From assembly GCA_903813345.2 (NCBI GenBank), contig CAIIXF020000008.1, positions 11,189,278 to 11,253,277 of the forward strand: a DNA stretch of 64,000 bases, read 5' to 3'. How positions within the stretch are numbered: the stretch's first letter is position 1; every line of letters starts with the position of its first letter. Below, in pieces: positions 35,501 through 46,655 of the stretch. The DNA comes from Owenia fusiformis (lineage: Eukaryota > Annelida > Polychaeta > Sabellida > Oweniidae). The notes beneath the pieces were generated by a model. That model was not told the DNA's origin. It made no database searches and was given only the letters and a program-made list of their open reading frames with translations. The translations under genes were made by a program, and so were the position numbers.

Positions 35501-37150
35501 TTCTGGAGACCACAGTTTAGTTTCTGGGGGCCCCTGTATAGCTTCTGGGGGCCATCGTGTAGCTTCTGGGGGCTCCTGTATAGCTTCTGGGGGCCATCGT
35601 TTACCTTCTGGGGGCACTTGGGGCCCCTGTATAGATTCTTGGGGCCACTGGGGGCCATCATATAGCTTCTGGGCGCTTCTGGAACATAATAATTAATGTA
35701 TTTTGCCAGGTTTCACCAAAATCTTCAAATATGGGGGCTGTCAGGAGGTGGTTAAATTAAGTTATAATTTTTTTAAACAAATTGATGTGACTATTTTTCT
35801 CTAAAGCAAAGGGAGAATAACTTTATTTTAACTCATTAAGAACGTGAAATGTAAAAACCTCATTATCAAGTGATGTTACCATAGCATCTGAAATGTTAGA
35901 AATATTACATAAACCATATGATGAATCATCTTCACTTCTAATCATGCTTTATACTTCAGATGCTTTAAGAATCAAGAATATGAAGAATATGATGAAAATC
36001 AGACTATACGTATACTAGTACTATTTATATGAATCATTGAAAGTGCATGGTAAATTATAAAATTGCATCTTTAATATACAGGGTCGAGATAACCGTTTTG
36101 AGCCCTGTGAATGATAGTCAAAATACATGTAACCTTTCCACATACTTATTAGTTCAGTTCAATACATGCACATTTTTACTCAATAAGATTGAAACAACTA
36201 TGATTGTTACTTTTTTTGTTAATTTAATATTCTTTTTATAATTGTCAAACAATGACGTTCACAGTAGCTGCCTCCAAAGCTGGATAATTTTGTTAATTCT
36301 GATCCAATTTTGAAGATTTGTTGTCTCTTTAATGTTGCTTATATCTGCCACTCATCAAATAAGGGACAAAACTATGCACACATTCTGTCATAAGGCCTCA
36401 GTTCTAATAGATATGTTGCTATACTAGGATATTCTGAACCAAAAATGGATTGATGACGTCACAATTAATGCAAATTAGCTAATTTGCATAACTGAATATT
36501 GTAACCATATAGTAAATTTAATAAGGTTTAATCAGATACCAATATCATCTCTATAGACCAAATAATGGCGAAGCTACATTGATTCAAGACTCCAAGGTAA
36601 GACGTAATGTATATTATTGTCAAATAATGACATTCACGATAGCTGCCTCTAAAGTTACATAACTTTCGTAATACTGATTCAATTTTGAATCTGTTTTCAC
36701 TTTTATGTTGCTTATACCTTCTACTAATAGAAAAAAGGACAAAACCTTTCAGAAATTTTGCCATACGGCCTCAGTTCTAATAGATACGTTGCTATAGTTG
36801 GAAATTCCGAACCAAAAATAGATTGATGACGTCATAATTTATGCAAATTAGATAATTTGCATAATTGAATATCAGAAATTTATTAAGAATTTAACGAGGT
36901 TCAATTTGGTACCAATATCATTTCTATAGACCAAATAATGACAGAGCTACAAATGATTTAAGATACCAAGGTAAGATGTCTAAAGATGCGTAACCATGGT
37001 AACTGAATGCCGCCATAAAAGTACTATGGGACATTAGTTGGCAATGTTAACAAATGAATTCATTAAATAGACACCCTAGGGATTACAAAAATGTATGTAA
37101 CTTATTCACACCTTATGGGTGCATGGGAACCCCTTGTTCCTACTATACTA
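32540..37150. mobile_element. 4.6 kb near-palindromic element with mirrored minisatellite
   Basis: The ends are perfect inverted copies starting TAGTATAGTAGGAACAAGGG. The outer arms 32540-33935 and 35745-37150 match inverted along their length with few differences. TTA flanks both sides, and the minisatellite unit reads through if one TTA is removed, so a 3-bp target duplication is likely. The centre (34320-35690) is a second minisatellite whose orientation flips at about 35207. Each arm contains two diverged copies (offset about 373 bp) of a segment with ATGCAAATTAGCTAATTTGC and TGACGTCATCAAT. No transposase was found. Confidence 0.75.
34320..35690. repeat. ~21-bp minisatellite, inverted about a central point
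   Basis: Units close to CCCCAGAAGCTATATGATGG run forward from 34320 to about 35205. They run in reverse complement (AGCTTCTGGGGGCCATCATA) from about 35210 to 35690. The period of about 21 gives long open frames rich in GPQKLY on both strands. These are artefacts. The forward half is about 1.8 times as long as the reverse half. Confidence 0.9.
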
Positions 37151-37310
37151 TTATAGGTTGATGAGATTGGGTGAATGGAGTATGATTTATTATGCATTTA
37201 TCATAGGTCGATGAGATGGGGTGAATGAAGTATAATTTATTATAGGTCAATGAGATGACTGACTGGTGGATGGAGTATAATTTATTATGCATTTATTATA
37301 GGTTGATGAT

Positions 37311-39479
37311 ATTAGAAGCTAGGCCTAGATGCAAGGTTAAACAATATGAAGTCATTGAAAATGGGGCAGACTACTTATTACACCATTTTCTGATCATAGT
37401 CTCCAAGATAAACCATTTATAGATCTGAATATGGATTTAAATACATTTAGTTTCAATTGATGCATGTCCATTTTATTTTACTTATTTAAAATATAGTCTG
37501 GAGATGATCCAGGTGTAGATACTGTATATTCTGCATCGACTCTGGGTTACCACTTTACCAAAAAATGTGTTTTTATTTTTAAGAATTAAATAAAATGGAG
37601 GCGCATCAGTTTGAAATTAAATAAATCTATATAAAAAATGTTTATATTGGTATTGTCTTCTATATTAGTTGTTTTTGATCATAACTGACTTCCAAGAACA
37701 TTTATCAAGTGTAATAATTGATTTGATCATTCCATGGACTGGAATTCATACATGTAACACACTAAACATTTTATAGGTGTTACATAATTTTGTTTGAAAC
37801 ACAGTGACCCCTTAGAATAGGCTGGGTTATGATGAAATGATGTCGGTTAATAATGACATATCATTAAACTACAATACAAATATTTTGCAACTCAATCAAA
37901 CCTGAAAAAGAAGCTATGTGAAATAAACAAAAGGACTAAAACATGAATCTATTTTTCAATGAAATCCAAAGGCCATGATAACAACTGGGAATATATATTA
38001 TATCATATCTGGAGAGTAGGCAGGAGGCAGCTAGTCTAACCCTCATTTAAATCTATGCTACCCCCTATAAATATGTGGATTAGAGACCACAAAATGTAAA
38101 CATTTCCAAAATACTGAAGTGTAAACAAATGCAGTATTGTAATTTTAGTATGTAACTGTGTTGTAATTGCTTTAACATATTTTCTCAAATGCAGTTATAT
38201 CACTTAAATAATTATGTATTTATTGTAATAAGCCCTAACATATTTTCTCTGAAATAAAATTAAATGGTTGGAAGTAATCATTTCAATGTATCTCTAGCAT
38301 GAACATGTATCACCTACAAGTTTGATTTTATTATTCTGAAATAAAGAATTGAGATATTTATCAATTATAGACTGATAGGAGTAATTGAATATTTAAGAAA
38401 CAAAATGTCAATATTCATTAGAATAGCCAGCCACTGTTCAAAGATTCTGAGATTATCATTAAAATTAAAGGACTATCATTAAATAAAATCTGAACTCCTG
38501 GACTCTTAAGGCACAGAATTAAACAAATGATTATTCTTCTGACCTTGAAAAACACCAAACATATTATTCTATGGGTTGAGAAAAATATAGAGTTTATTCC
38601 ATGGCAAAATATATTCCCTTGTTTGATATCAATATTCTAATTTCATACTGAAACCCTCTCTAATTGAGCAACTCTGTTGTAATCATGAAATAAATCTAGT
38701 ATCCAAGGGTTGAGATACATATTGAGTTTATCCCCTGAGAAGATATGAAATAATCATTAAAATCAAAGGTTTGTCATGAAATAAAATCTGAATAGACTAG
38801 AAAATAGGGATGATATAAAATATTGTGAACAAAACACTGATAGTTTTTAAGAAAATTGTTTCAGTGTTCATATAATCATTATAATAGTTGAATCTGTGCT
38901 TACCTTTTTGCTAATGCTCTTTCAGCCTCCCAAAATGTTATTGTAATACTATTGATGATTTAGTGAAATAAAATAAACTGTAAATAAAAAATGCTTATAT
39001 CTCAGAGTTATTATTATTTTATTATTAGCATCTTCAGTGATATGGATTTTTGACATGTGTCAATCAAGCAAGTTTCTACATTCTATGGGCCATTGCATTC
39101 ACATGGAAAACACATTCTTACTGTTTTAAAAATACAACCCATAGCAAATAGATAAATTTGTATCCATTTTAAAATCATTTTCCAGTTGAAATTGTAGACG
39201 TCTTTCATTAAATTTGATAACCTTGTCACACAGATATTCATAAAAGTAACTTCAAACTAACACCAACCTAAAATCAAGAAAATGTTTTGGGTTTTTTTTC
39301 GACCATGACGGAGTCGATCACTCCATTCTACGACAAATCCAATGATGATGAATTGAAAAATTCGTGCTGTTCAAAATGATATGCTGAATTTCAATTACGT
39401 CTAATAAGTAACTTAAAAATTCGTGCATTCCATTGCAGATGTGAAAGAATTAATCACTGCGTTAGCGTGATCGGGTCCC
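37311..39479. other. Non-coding, no feature seen
   Basis: AT-rich sequence of the 15.9 kb insertion with no supported gene or array. Confidence 0.4.
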
Positions 39480-40726
39480 AATTGGGTTACAATTAATCAA
39501 CATTTTGTTAAGTTGCGATTAACAACGCGAATTTAATTTTATTTTATCGATGGTGCAAGGTATTCCCGTGAATACATCGTTTGGTGCAAGGTATTCCCGT
39601 GAATACATCGTTTGGTGCAAGGTATTCCCGTGAATACATCGTTGAAATTTAATTTTAGAAAAAAACAAAATAATCAAGCGGTGAATTAAAACCTCTGAAG
39701 ACTGCAATAAGACGTGCGATCAGACTTAGTGTCGTATTGTCCGATGTCCGTATTTATTATTTTATTTTTAGGATCTTCGGCGTTGTGGATTTTTGACATA
39801 TCTCATTATCTGTCTCTGTTTATATCAAAGTTCCTGCCGCCAAATAGCCTTGGATGCAGAATCAAACAGTTCAATTATCAGAAGCTTGGTAGAACAAGAT
39901 GATGCGTCCCATTAAAATGATGAAACAATCGAGCGTAAATCGTTGGTTTTATTTAATCGTTTTTACACGTTTTATTAATAGATAACTCCCTTAAAACGTC
40001 GTTCAACATACATTAAAATAAATATCTATGTCTTCAATTAGATTTAAAGCTGTTATATTTGTTTGTGTTTCGTTGCAGACGTGATAAAATTAATTATTGG
40101 GTCAAAATTAAAGTTTGGTCGCGCATTTGGGTTACAATTAACCACGAGTTACAATTGACCAAGCGAATCCGATTTTGTTCAAAAAAAATATTTTAATGAA
40201 ATAATATTACGAAACTGATTACATTTCCTGAATTCCCCATCCTTCCCCATCACAAATATCTCGTCAAAACGTTTTTAAAGCGAAAACTTTTCATTTAAAC
40301 GAAAAATGAACAATGAATGCGATCGAAGGATAGATAAATCACGACCATGATATAATCATGTCAGATCATTTTTCCGAGTGGCCCATTTTCTCTCAAAACG
40401 GGATAATTATGTACAAAGAGCGGTAAAATCGACCACTATACCAAGAAATCGCACCCGAGGGACCTACTTATTACTTAAAATTATCGAATTTGGTGCACTT
40501 TTATGAGTCGCCATGTGGGTTACAATTAACCACATGCGCAACTTCAGTTAAGCATGACTTGACCAAAACGTCTTTATTTTGAATGAAATTCACCGTGGCG
40601 ATTGTTTAGGACAAGGATACTCTACATAAAAAACCTTTTTGATTTTTGATCAATATTTTTTATTTAATGCACACTTTTACCATTTTTGGTCGCAGGGGTG
40701 CAATTAGCAATGGCATTAGTCTCGCG
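39480..40726. repeat. Right subterminal region with TTACAATT motifs
   Basis: GGGTTACAATTAATC lies near 39483, GGGTTACAATTAACCAC and AGTTACAATTGACCAAGCG near 40127-40165, and GGGTTACAATTAACCAC near 40516. These are inverted relative to most copies at the left end. The region is noticeably richer in CpG than its surroundings. A segment around TTGCAGATGTGAAAGAATTA (39435) appears diverged at 40075. Confidence 0.6.
39551..39643 (+). repeat. 31-bp perfect tandem triplication
   Basis: Three identical 31-bp units (TGGTGCAAGGTATTCCCGTG then AATACATCGTT) lie head to tail. Their identity suggests a recent expansion. Confidence 0.95.
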
Positions 40727-41816
40727 TGGGGGGTCAGGAAAACAGACATTTTCGCTAATTTTTAGATCTTTCTTAAGTATAGCTTTATTATACTCAAATG
40801 AAAGGCAATTAAGAGTAGATTGCAAATATTGTATCTTTTTCTGATTCGAGCCTCGTAAAATTCAAAATGGCCGTCTTATGTACGATTTCGCAGTAATTTT
40901 TCGATCCCTTCAAAGTATGGCTATATAATACTCAAATTGAAGGAATTTTGGAGTAGATCAAAATTATGGTATTATTTTTCAGATTTGTACCTCAGAAAAT
41001 TCAAAATGGATTTTTTCAAGATGGCCTTGCTTTAAAAATGACGGGACTTTTTTCGCAAAAATCATAAATTTTTCATTCTAAACCAAAGTAATTAATATTA
41101 TTGTTTGAAATTTTGGTGGTATATTCGCAACATCTATTTATTTCACACATATTCCGTGTTTTTCATCCTGACCCCCAGGGGTCGTGTATGGGGAGTCAGG
41201 ATCGAAAACAGAAATTTTCGCCTATTTTTAGATCTTTCTGAAGTATAGCTTTATTATACTCAAATGAAAGGCAATTCAGAGTAGATTGCAAATATTGTAT
41301 CTTTTTCTGATTCGAGCCTCGTAAAATTCAAAATGGGTGTCTAATGTACGATTTCGCAATCATTTTTCGATCCCTTCAAAGTATGGCTATATAATACTCA
41401 AATTGAAGGAATTTTGGAGTAGATCACAATTATGGTATTATTTTTCTGATTTGTACCTCAGAAAATTCAAAATGGCTGCTTTGCAGGAATTCGCAATTCT
41501 AAAATCTAAATTTTTCAATTTTAACCAAAGTAATGAGTATAATTGATTGGAATTTGGTAATTGATATTTTGTTCGTTGGGATTTGCTACTCCGCGGAGTT
41601 GCCGTTATCTAGTTTTTTAAATCCAAAGTAGTTACTAACATTTAAAATTTTACTGTAGCTACCATATCAAGGGATAAATAGTCTGGCAAGAAATGTCCCT
41701 TTAATATAAGGCATTGGATATTACATATTTTTTGTTACCACTTCCTCTTATCATTCCAAGGAGGCTGAAATAATGATACGTGTAAGAGGGTGTCTGGGTA
41801 TCTGAATGTACCTATA

Positions 41817-43036
41817 TACAGGGTGGGCCAAAAAAATTGGAACATTTTTTCATTCCATTCTTACTTTTTTTTTGTTATTCCAACGAACGAAGTTCTGTAG
41901 GGATATAGTGAAGCCGTCCATCCATACATCGGTCGTTCGGTCGGTTAAAAATGGCGGGAATTTTTCGCAAAAATCTATTTCTTTCCATTTTAAATTTAAA
42001 ATAATAATAAATATTATTGTTTGAAATTTTGGTAGTATAATAACAACATCTATCTGTTTCACATATATCCCGGGTTTTTCACCCTGACCCCCAGGGGCCG
42101 TAAATGGGGATTGGGAAAACAGGAATTTGTGTTAATTTTGAGATGTTTTTGAAGTATAGCTTTATTATACTCAAATGAAAGGCAATTTAGAGTAATTTGC
42201 AAAAGTATGGCTATATTATACTCAAATTGAAGGAATTTCAGAGTAGATCACAATTGTGGCATTACTTTTCTGATTTGCGCCTCTGAAAATTCAAAATGGC
42301 TGACTAGAGCAGAAATTCGCCATTACCTAGAGTTATCTTGGAGTATGGTTTCATGATACTACAATGATTTAAAATATTTATTGAAGGTAATGATGATTTA
42401 TATGTGTTCGTTGGGATTCGCTACTCAGTGGAGTTGCCATTTTCTAGTTAGTCATGTACTTCAAAACTTTAGGAAATTGAAAAACAAATCATTGTCAACA
42501 GCTTGTGTAAATATGAATATACAAGCTCTACATTTAAATACTCAATGCAAGGGTTTCCTGAACATGTCCTCCACCAACCTGAACAATTAGTCTAGAGGTG
42601 TATTTGACAGTCATATGTGGCTTAAATGACAGGATTTGAGACACACTGTGCCAGTTTTCAAAAAAGCTGGGATCAGCCAAGCTATATAATCCAAGAAAGA
42701 CATGGCTAGCTCCCCCTAGGGATTACTACATATGTTTTAATTGATGGAAATTGTGCTGAGACCATTTGAAGTGTACATATTGTATGGTATGAAAGATACT
42801 GTATTTTCAGCAGTGTTGTCTCAAACAGGTAAAATTTTGAAATTGTTTAGAAGACAGGCAGTATATAGATAATGACCATGACAAGCCAAAAATAATTAAA
42901 CATACATATTTTTATCTTTAACATTTTCACTAATAATCAACTTACCATTATCTGAACTTTTGTGGATTGAATTGCAATAATAAAGAACATCGATTAAATA
43001 AAAAAAATGTTCCAATTTTTATTGGCGCATCCTGTA
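41817..43036. mobile_element. Mariner-like element ends, interrupted by family A copy 4
   Basis: TA plus CAGGGTGGGCCAAAAAAATT and GGAACATTTTTT on the left is matched by AAAAATGTTCCAATTTTTAT with CATCCTG and TA on the right. These ends resemble IS630/mariner-type elements. Family A copy 4 occupies 41878-42447. The remaining interior (42448-42997) has no intact transposase frame. Confidence 0.65.
41878..42447 (+). mobile_element. Helitron-like family A, copy 4
   Basis: It starts ATTCCAACGAACGAAGTTC, is followed by a short degenerate GTCC/GTCG stretch and the ATGGCGGGAATTTTTCGC module, and ends TGTTCGTTGGGAT, ACTCAGTGGAGT, CTAG at 42444-42447. It is shorter than copies 2 and 3, lacking some internal modules. 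Confidence 0.75.
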
Positions 43037-43689
43037 GGTTATAATGAAAACATGTGCTACGCACTAACCCGCTGGTGCATTAACGTGCTGTTTAGAATGA
43101 TCGCTCCAATAGGCCCCGGAACATGTATAAAAATTGTCTCAGAAGAGATTAGGTGGGGTATCAGAAAACAGTAGTCCTGAAGAAGCCCAATGTTTGATCA
43201 TTAATTGTGCAAAGACTATCGCTTGTTTTATCTGATTTAAAAGGAAGATAGAATAGAAAGTAGCAACTTACAAGATGAATGAACACAGATATGCGAATTT
43301 GCTCACTATTTCATTGCATTATTTAGGCCTGGTATTTAGGACCATCGTCGAGAAAAATCCCATTTCGAAATCTGAGGGGCCCAACTGATATAACTTGACT
43401 AATGCCTTCATATCATGTATATTTGTCGCATATTACCTCTTAATTTCAAGTCCTAATGTTTTATATACCTTTACTCTTTGTATTTGAACTTACATACAGG
43501 GTGATCACTTAAAAGTTCTTGGAATTTATCTGTCATTTCACTATTTTTCAACCAATCTACTTGAAATTTTCAAGGTAAATGGAGAATGTAATTTTGGGTT
43601 GGATAAAACATTGTCATCTCATTGTCATATGATATCACAATGGATAATTATTGTTACTATAGCGCGTAGCGCGTGTTTTCATTATAACC
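43037..43689. mobile_element. Inverted-repeat element with GC-rich palindromic ends
   Basis: The left end GGTTATAATGAAAACATGTG and CTACGCACTA is matched inverted by TAGCGCGTAGCGCGTG and TTTTCATTATAACC on the right. The right copy keeps a CpG-rich palindromic form (GCGCGTAGCGCG) that has decayed on the left. It starts exactly where the mariner-like element ends. A separate TACAGGGTGATCACTT sequence at 43494 inside it has no visible partner. Confidence 0.55.
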
Positions 43690-44093
43690 AAGTATTTATT
43701 GTAACAAAGATGTAAACATCTCTATGTAATTGAGATATCACAATACCTTAAGAATAGCAAGTGATTATATGGTGTATATGATATATACTAGAGTATAGTA
43801 ATTATATATAAGCCCAGGTATATATTGTTACTTGGGGATTGGTCACATGGGTTGATATGTATGTACAAGTATGTATTTATCAGTCTTGAATCATGACAAA
43901 CAATAATACTTAATCAACAATAATTTAGGGGTGTCTACATGTTGAGGTGTGTGTTCATGTGCATGTTAAATTCTAGACTTCCAAGAAGTTTCTGGATACG
44001 GGATAAGGTTGAAAAGTCATTCAGTCTATACTGAATGAAGCCATTTTATCCATGGAAATTTTTAACAAGTCTAGTACAGATCTTTGTATACTG

Positions 44094-44412
44094 GAGTGAT
44101 CTGATTCAACAACCTACATGAGGATAATGTGGGTTGATGAACAATGTACATCTCTGTACATGTAATTAGAGTGATCTGGTTCAAAAACCTACATGAGGAT
44201 AATGTAGGGTGATGAACCGTGTACATCTCTGTAAATGTAATCAGAGTGAACTGGTTCAAAAACCTACATGAGGATAATGTAGGGTGATGAACCGTGTACA
44301 TCTCTGTAAATGTAATCAGAGTGAACTGGTTCAAAAACCTACATGAGGATAATGTAGGGTGATGAACCGTGTACATCTCTGTAAATGTAATTAGAGGGAA
44401 CTGGTTCAACAA
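44094..44412. repeat. 75-bp minisatellite, ~4 units
   Basis: Units of exactly 75 bp (GAGTGATCTGGTTCAAAAAC, CTACATGAGGATAATGTAGG, GTGATGAACCGTGTACATCT) repeat with few changes. The middle units are nearly identical. The 113-codon minus-strand frame reflects the 25-codon period. Confidence 0.9.
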
Positions 44413-45367
44413 CTTACATGCAGAAAATGTAATTTCAGAAGTATTGCTATAAAAATCTGTAAAATTATTTGTATAGTCAGTGCATGGTAAAGTTAGCCAA
44501 TAGGGATTGATAGTAGCCTAATCATTGGTTCTGTTTTCATCTACTCTCATATTTAAGTCTTAAATTTTTATGTAAAGCATGTGGACTCTTGGCAGATAAC
44601 CTCATTACAGTACAGGGTATCGAAGTTTAATTTGATCACTGAAAAGCCTTGAAAATGTTAAAATACGGAGGTGGCTCTCAGTTCAAATTTCTCACTTCAC
44701 ATCATGGGCCTGCTGAAATCTACAACTCATTCACCCATGCCTCTGTCAACAATTTTGGACAAATGAAAACGTCCTTTTTTCTAATCGCATGAACCAAGGC
44801 ACATATGCGAAAAAGAATTCTTAAGAAGCTCAATGTTTTTACAGCCAGAAATATGACCTAAATAGCCTATTATGTTATAAGTATATGATGGTTATGAAAC
44901 AGGAGGCTTAGGTCAAATAGGCAAACAGTCCCCTTCCTTGTCAATGTCCTGGTAAGTCCCTGTGGACTGTCTGTCTACTCACCATTATCAAGTTAAATAG
45001 ATTAACAAAAAGAAAATGAGCAGTAGGATATGTTCTCTTGAGTATAATTAGATATTGTAAAGATTTCACTCCATAAGTGCTTGTTCATTTAGTTTTCCCT
45101 TTATCAATTACTACTCAATTAACCATCGGATTACACTGTTCATCATACTCCAAATGTAATATGATATAAAATGCAATAAAAGGTAAATCACATAAATCAA
45201 GATTGGCACATTGATCAATTATTAATATGAAAAAATACTTGTTATTCAAGATGTCAAAGTGTCATTAAATGTTAAACAAAGGCACGCTTTTTGTTCTCAT
45301 TTGATTATAATGTTACATGCCAAGCTGTGTCAATATTTTATTTATTTATAACAAGAAAAATTCCTTT

Positions 45368-45480
45368 TTATGTCACCACTAGAAATAGTGACATATTGTT
45401 ATAGTCTCCAACTTTTTTGTGGATGATGTACCGTGGTTGGTATTCAGTAGTTGGTGATATTTTACATGTTAATGCCTTGT
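45368..45480 (+). mobile_element. Helitron-like family C, copy 4 (best 5' hairpin)
   Basis: The 5' end ATGTCACCACTA-gaaa-TAGTGACAT is a clean hairpin at 45370-45393, followed by ATTGTTATAGTCTCCAAC and a GGTGATATTTT copy. It ends ACATGTTAATGCCTTGT. It gives the clearest 5' boundary of the family. Confidence 0.7.
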
Positions 45481-46650
45481 TCTAGTTCTAAGTTCTCACT
45501 ACATATTTGAAATTGTAGAACTCAGGTAGAATTGGCCAAGTTTGGCTGTTTTGCTTTTTTCATTATTTTTAATTTCAAAATTAGAACTAGTACCTTATCC
45601 ATAATTCATTGGGATATCCTAAAACCCAAATCAGACCAAACGCAACAGCTAATCTTGAAAAGGAGAATACAGTGCAGAGTGATGCAAACACCTACCTACC
45701 TATACAAATGACATGAGTGATAAGACAATGTGAAAGTATAATACATTATGTGTTAATTAGCACCAAAGGAACACAAGGCCAACGGTGTAGTGAATATAAG
45801 AACAATGAAAACTAAAACATTGAAAAACATAAAACTTAACAAAAGATAGATTAATATACAGAGACAAAAACCCCTAATGAAAAAATCTGAAGGTAAATGA
45901 TCTGATCAAGTGATACAATGCGGTCTCATTAAGAAACATAACAAATAATATGATGACAAGACAAACCGAATGAAGAAATTGCAGTGCATTGACCACACAA
46001 TTAGTTTTGGAAATACATTGGGGCCAAAAGGGGAAAGATTAGGGAAAAATCTTACAAAACAGTATGCACAGAACATAGGAGCATAACCAGCCACATGGAA
46101 AACCAATCCCCAGTATCCAAAACTATGTTCTAATGCACCAGGACAAATTTCAAGCACCTCATTCCCTCAGAAAATTCAACCCCACCTTCCAGGAGCAAGT
46201 ATCACAAACTGGAAAACATTAGACCATGGTCATTCATTCATGCTGAAGTCATGAACTATCAGAAATCCTTGATTTGGGTAAACCCCCATTCCCTCTGTTA
46301 CACCTTTAATTTGGTATGTAGGGATTCAGTGCAAGTACATACTGTTCTCAGTATAAGTAGATAATTTTTCAGGTGACCCCTTCATTTTTTATATAAGTAA
46401 AAATGGCCATGTGCCCTTGAAATAGTGATATATTTTCTTGTTTTTTGTCAAGCTTCTCCCAAGGTAATATTTTGAAACTCTGTAAATATTATGCAATTTC
46501 CTTTTCTGTCTATCAAAATATCCTCCTGGGGATTAAAGTAAGGATTAATGCACATAAAATTCAATTATCTACAAAAATAGTAGAATCTTGTCTAAATCCA
46601 ATCTATTTTAAGTGTTCACATTACATCTTCTTATAATAACATATACTGCT
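45481..46650. other. Non-coding, no feature seen
   Basis: A minus-strand 83-codon frame (46157-45906) is hydrophobic and aromatic-rich but matches nothing I recognise. I do not call it a gene. Confidence 0.4.
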
Positions 46651-46655
46651 ATTAT

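Larger units (their letters stand above)
24840..40726. mobile_element. 15.9 kb insertion with 9-bp target duplication and subterminal motif arrays
   Basis: The host A sequence is interrupted here, with TGGGGGGTC present at both 24831-24839 and 40727-40735. The ends are imperfectly inverted: CCGAGACT...GCTAATTG on the left, CAATTAGC...AGTCTCGCG on the right. Copies of a motif close to GGTTACAATTAACCGC lie near both ends, mainly in mirrored orientation. No transposase or other convincing gene was found inside. It may be a non-autonomous transposon, or one that accumulated later insertions: minisatellites, a LINE piece, a TIR element and a palindrome. A 9-bp duplication is the size MULE-type transposases commonly leave, but no protein supports that. 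Confidence 0.6.
24487..41614 (+). mobile_element. Helitron-like family A, copy 3 (split by a 15.9 kb insertion)
   Basis: The 5' end ATCCCAACGAACGAAGTTCG starts at 24487 and is followed by a GTCC/GTCA stretch. The A sequence runs to 24839 and resumes at 40727 in register with other copies. It ends GTTCGTTGGGAT, ACTCCGCGGAGT, CTAG at 41609-41612. A duplicated flank without the insertion (about 24285-24305) shows the empty site CTTATTTTTTAAATCC, so the element entered between two T bases without further duplication. The right part also carries an internal duplication of the segment preceding the insertion point. Confidence 0.75.
23560..41780. mobile_element. Foldback element G, host of the nested insertions
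   Basis: The left arm (about 23560-24115) is matched in inverted orientation by 24195-24345 and, beyond the A insertion, by about 41615-41780. Examples are ATTAAAGGGATA with CAGACCA on the left versus AGTCTGG with TGTCCCTTTAAT on the right, and ACAGTAAAATTTTAAATGTT versus AACATTTAAAATTTTACTGT. A segment of about 210 bp (from GATAGCTGAACTACAA-like sequence to AAGTAGTTACTAAC) is directly duplicated. A smaller inverted-repeat element with ends around TTAGCAAAAATGG and TTTTTCACGTTATTTGCT sits at about 23640-23965. Confidence 0.6.

Noticed and set aside
34341-35661. GPQKLY-rich frames resembling a repetitive secreted protein
   Set aside because: They arise from a roughly 21-bp minisatellite, occur in many frames and both strands, and lack a start context, signal peptide or stable unit.
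43494-43530. TACAGGGTGATCACTTAAAAG, a mariner-like end
   Set aside because: No inverted partner was found within reach.
45906-46157. 83-codon hydrophobic minus-strand frame
   Set aside because: No recognised domain and no supporting context; membrane-like character is common in AT-rich frames.
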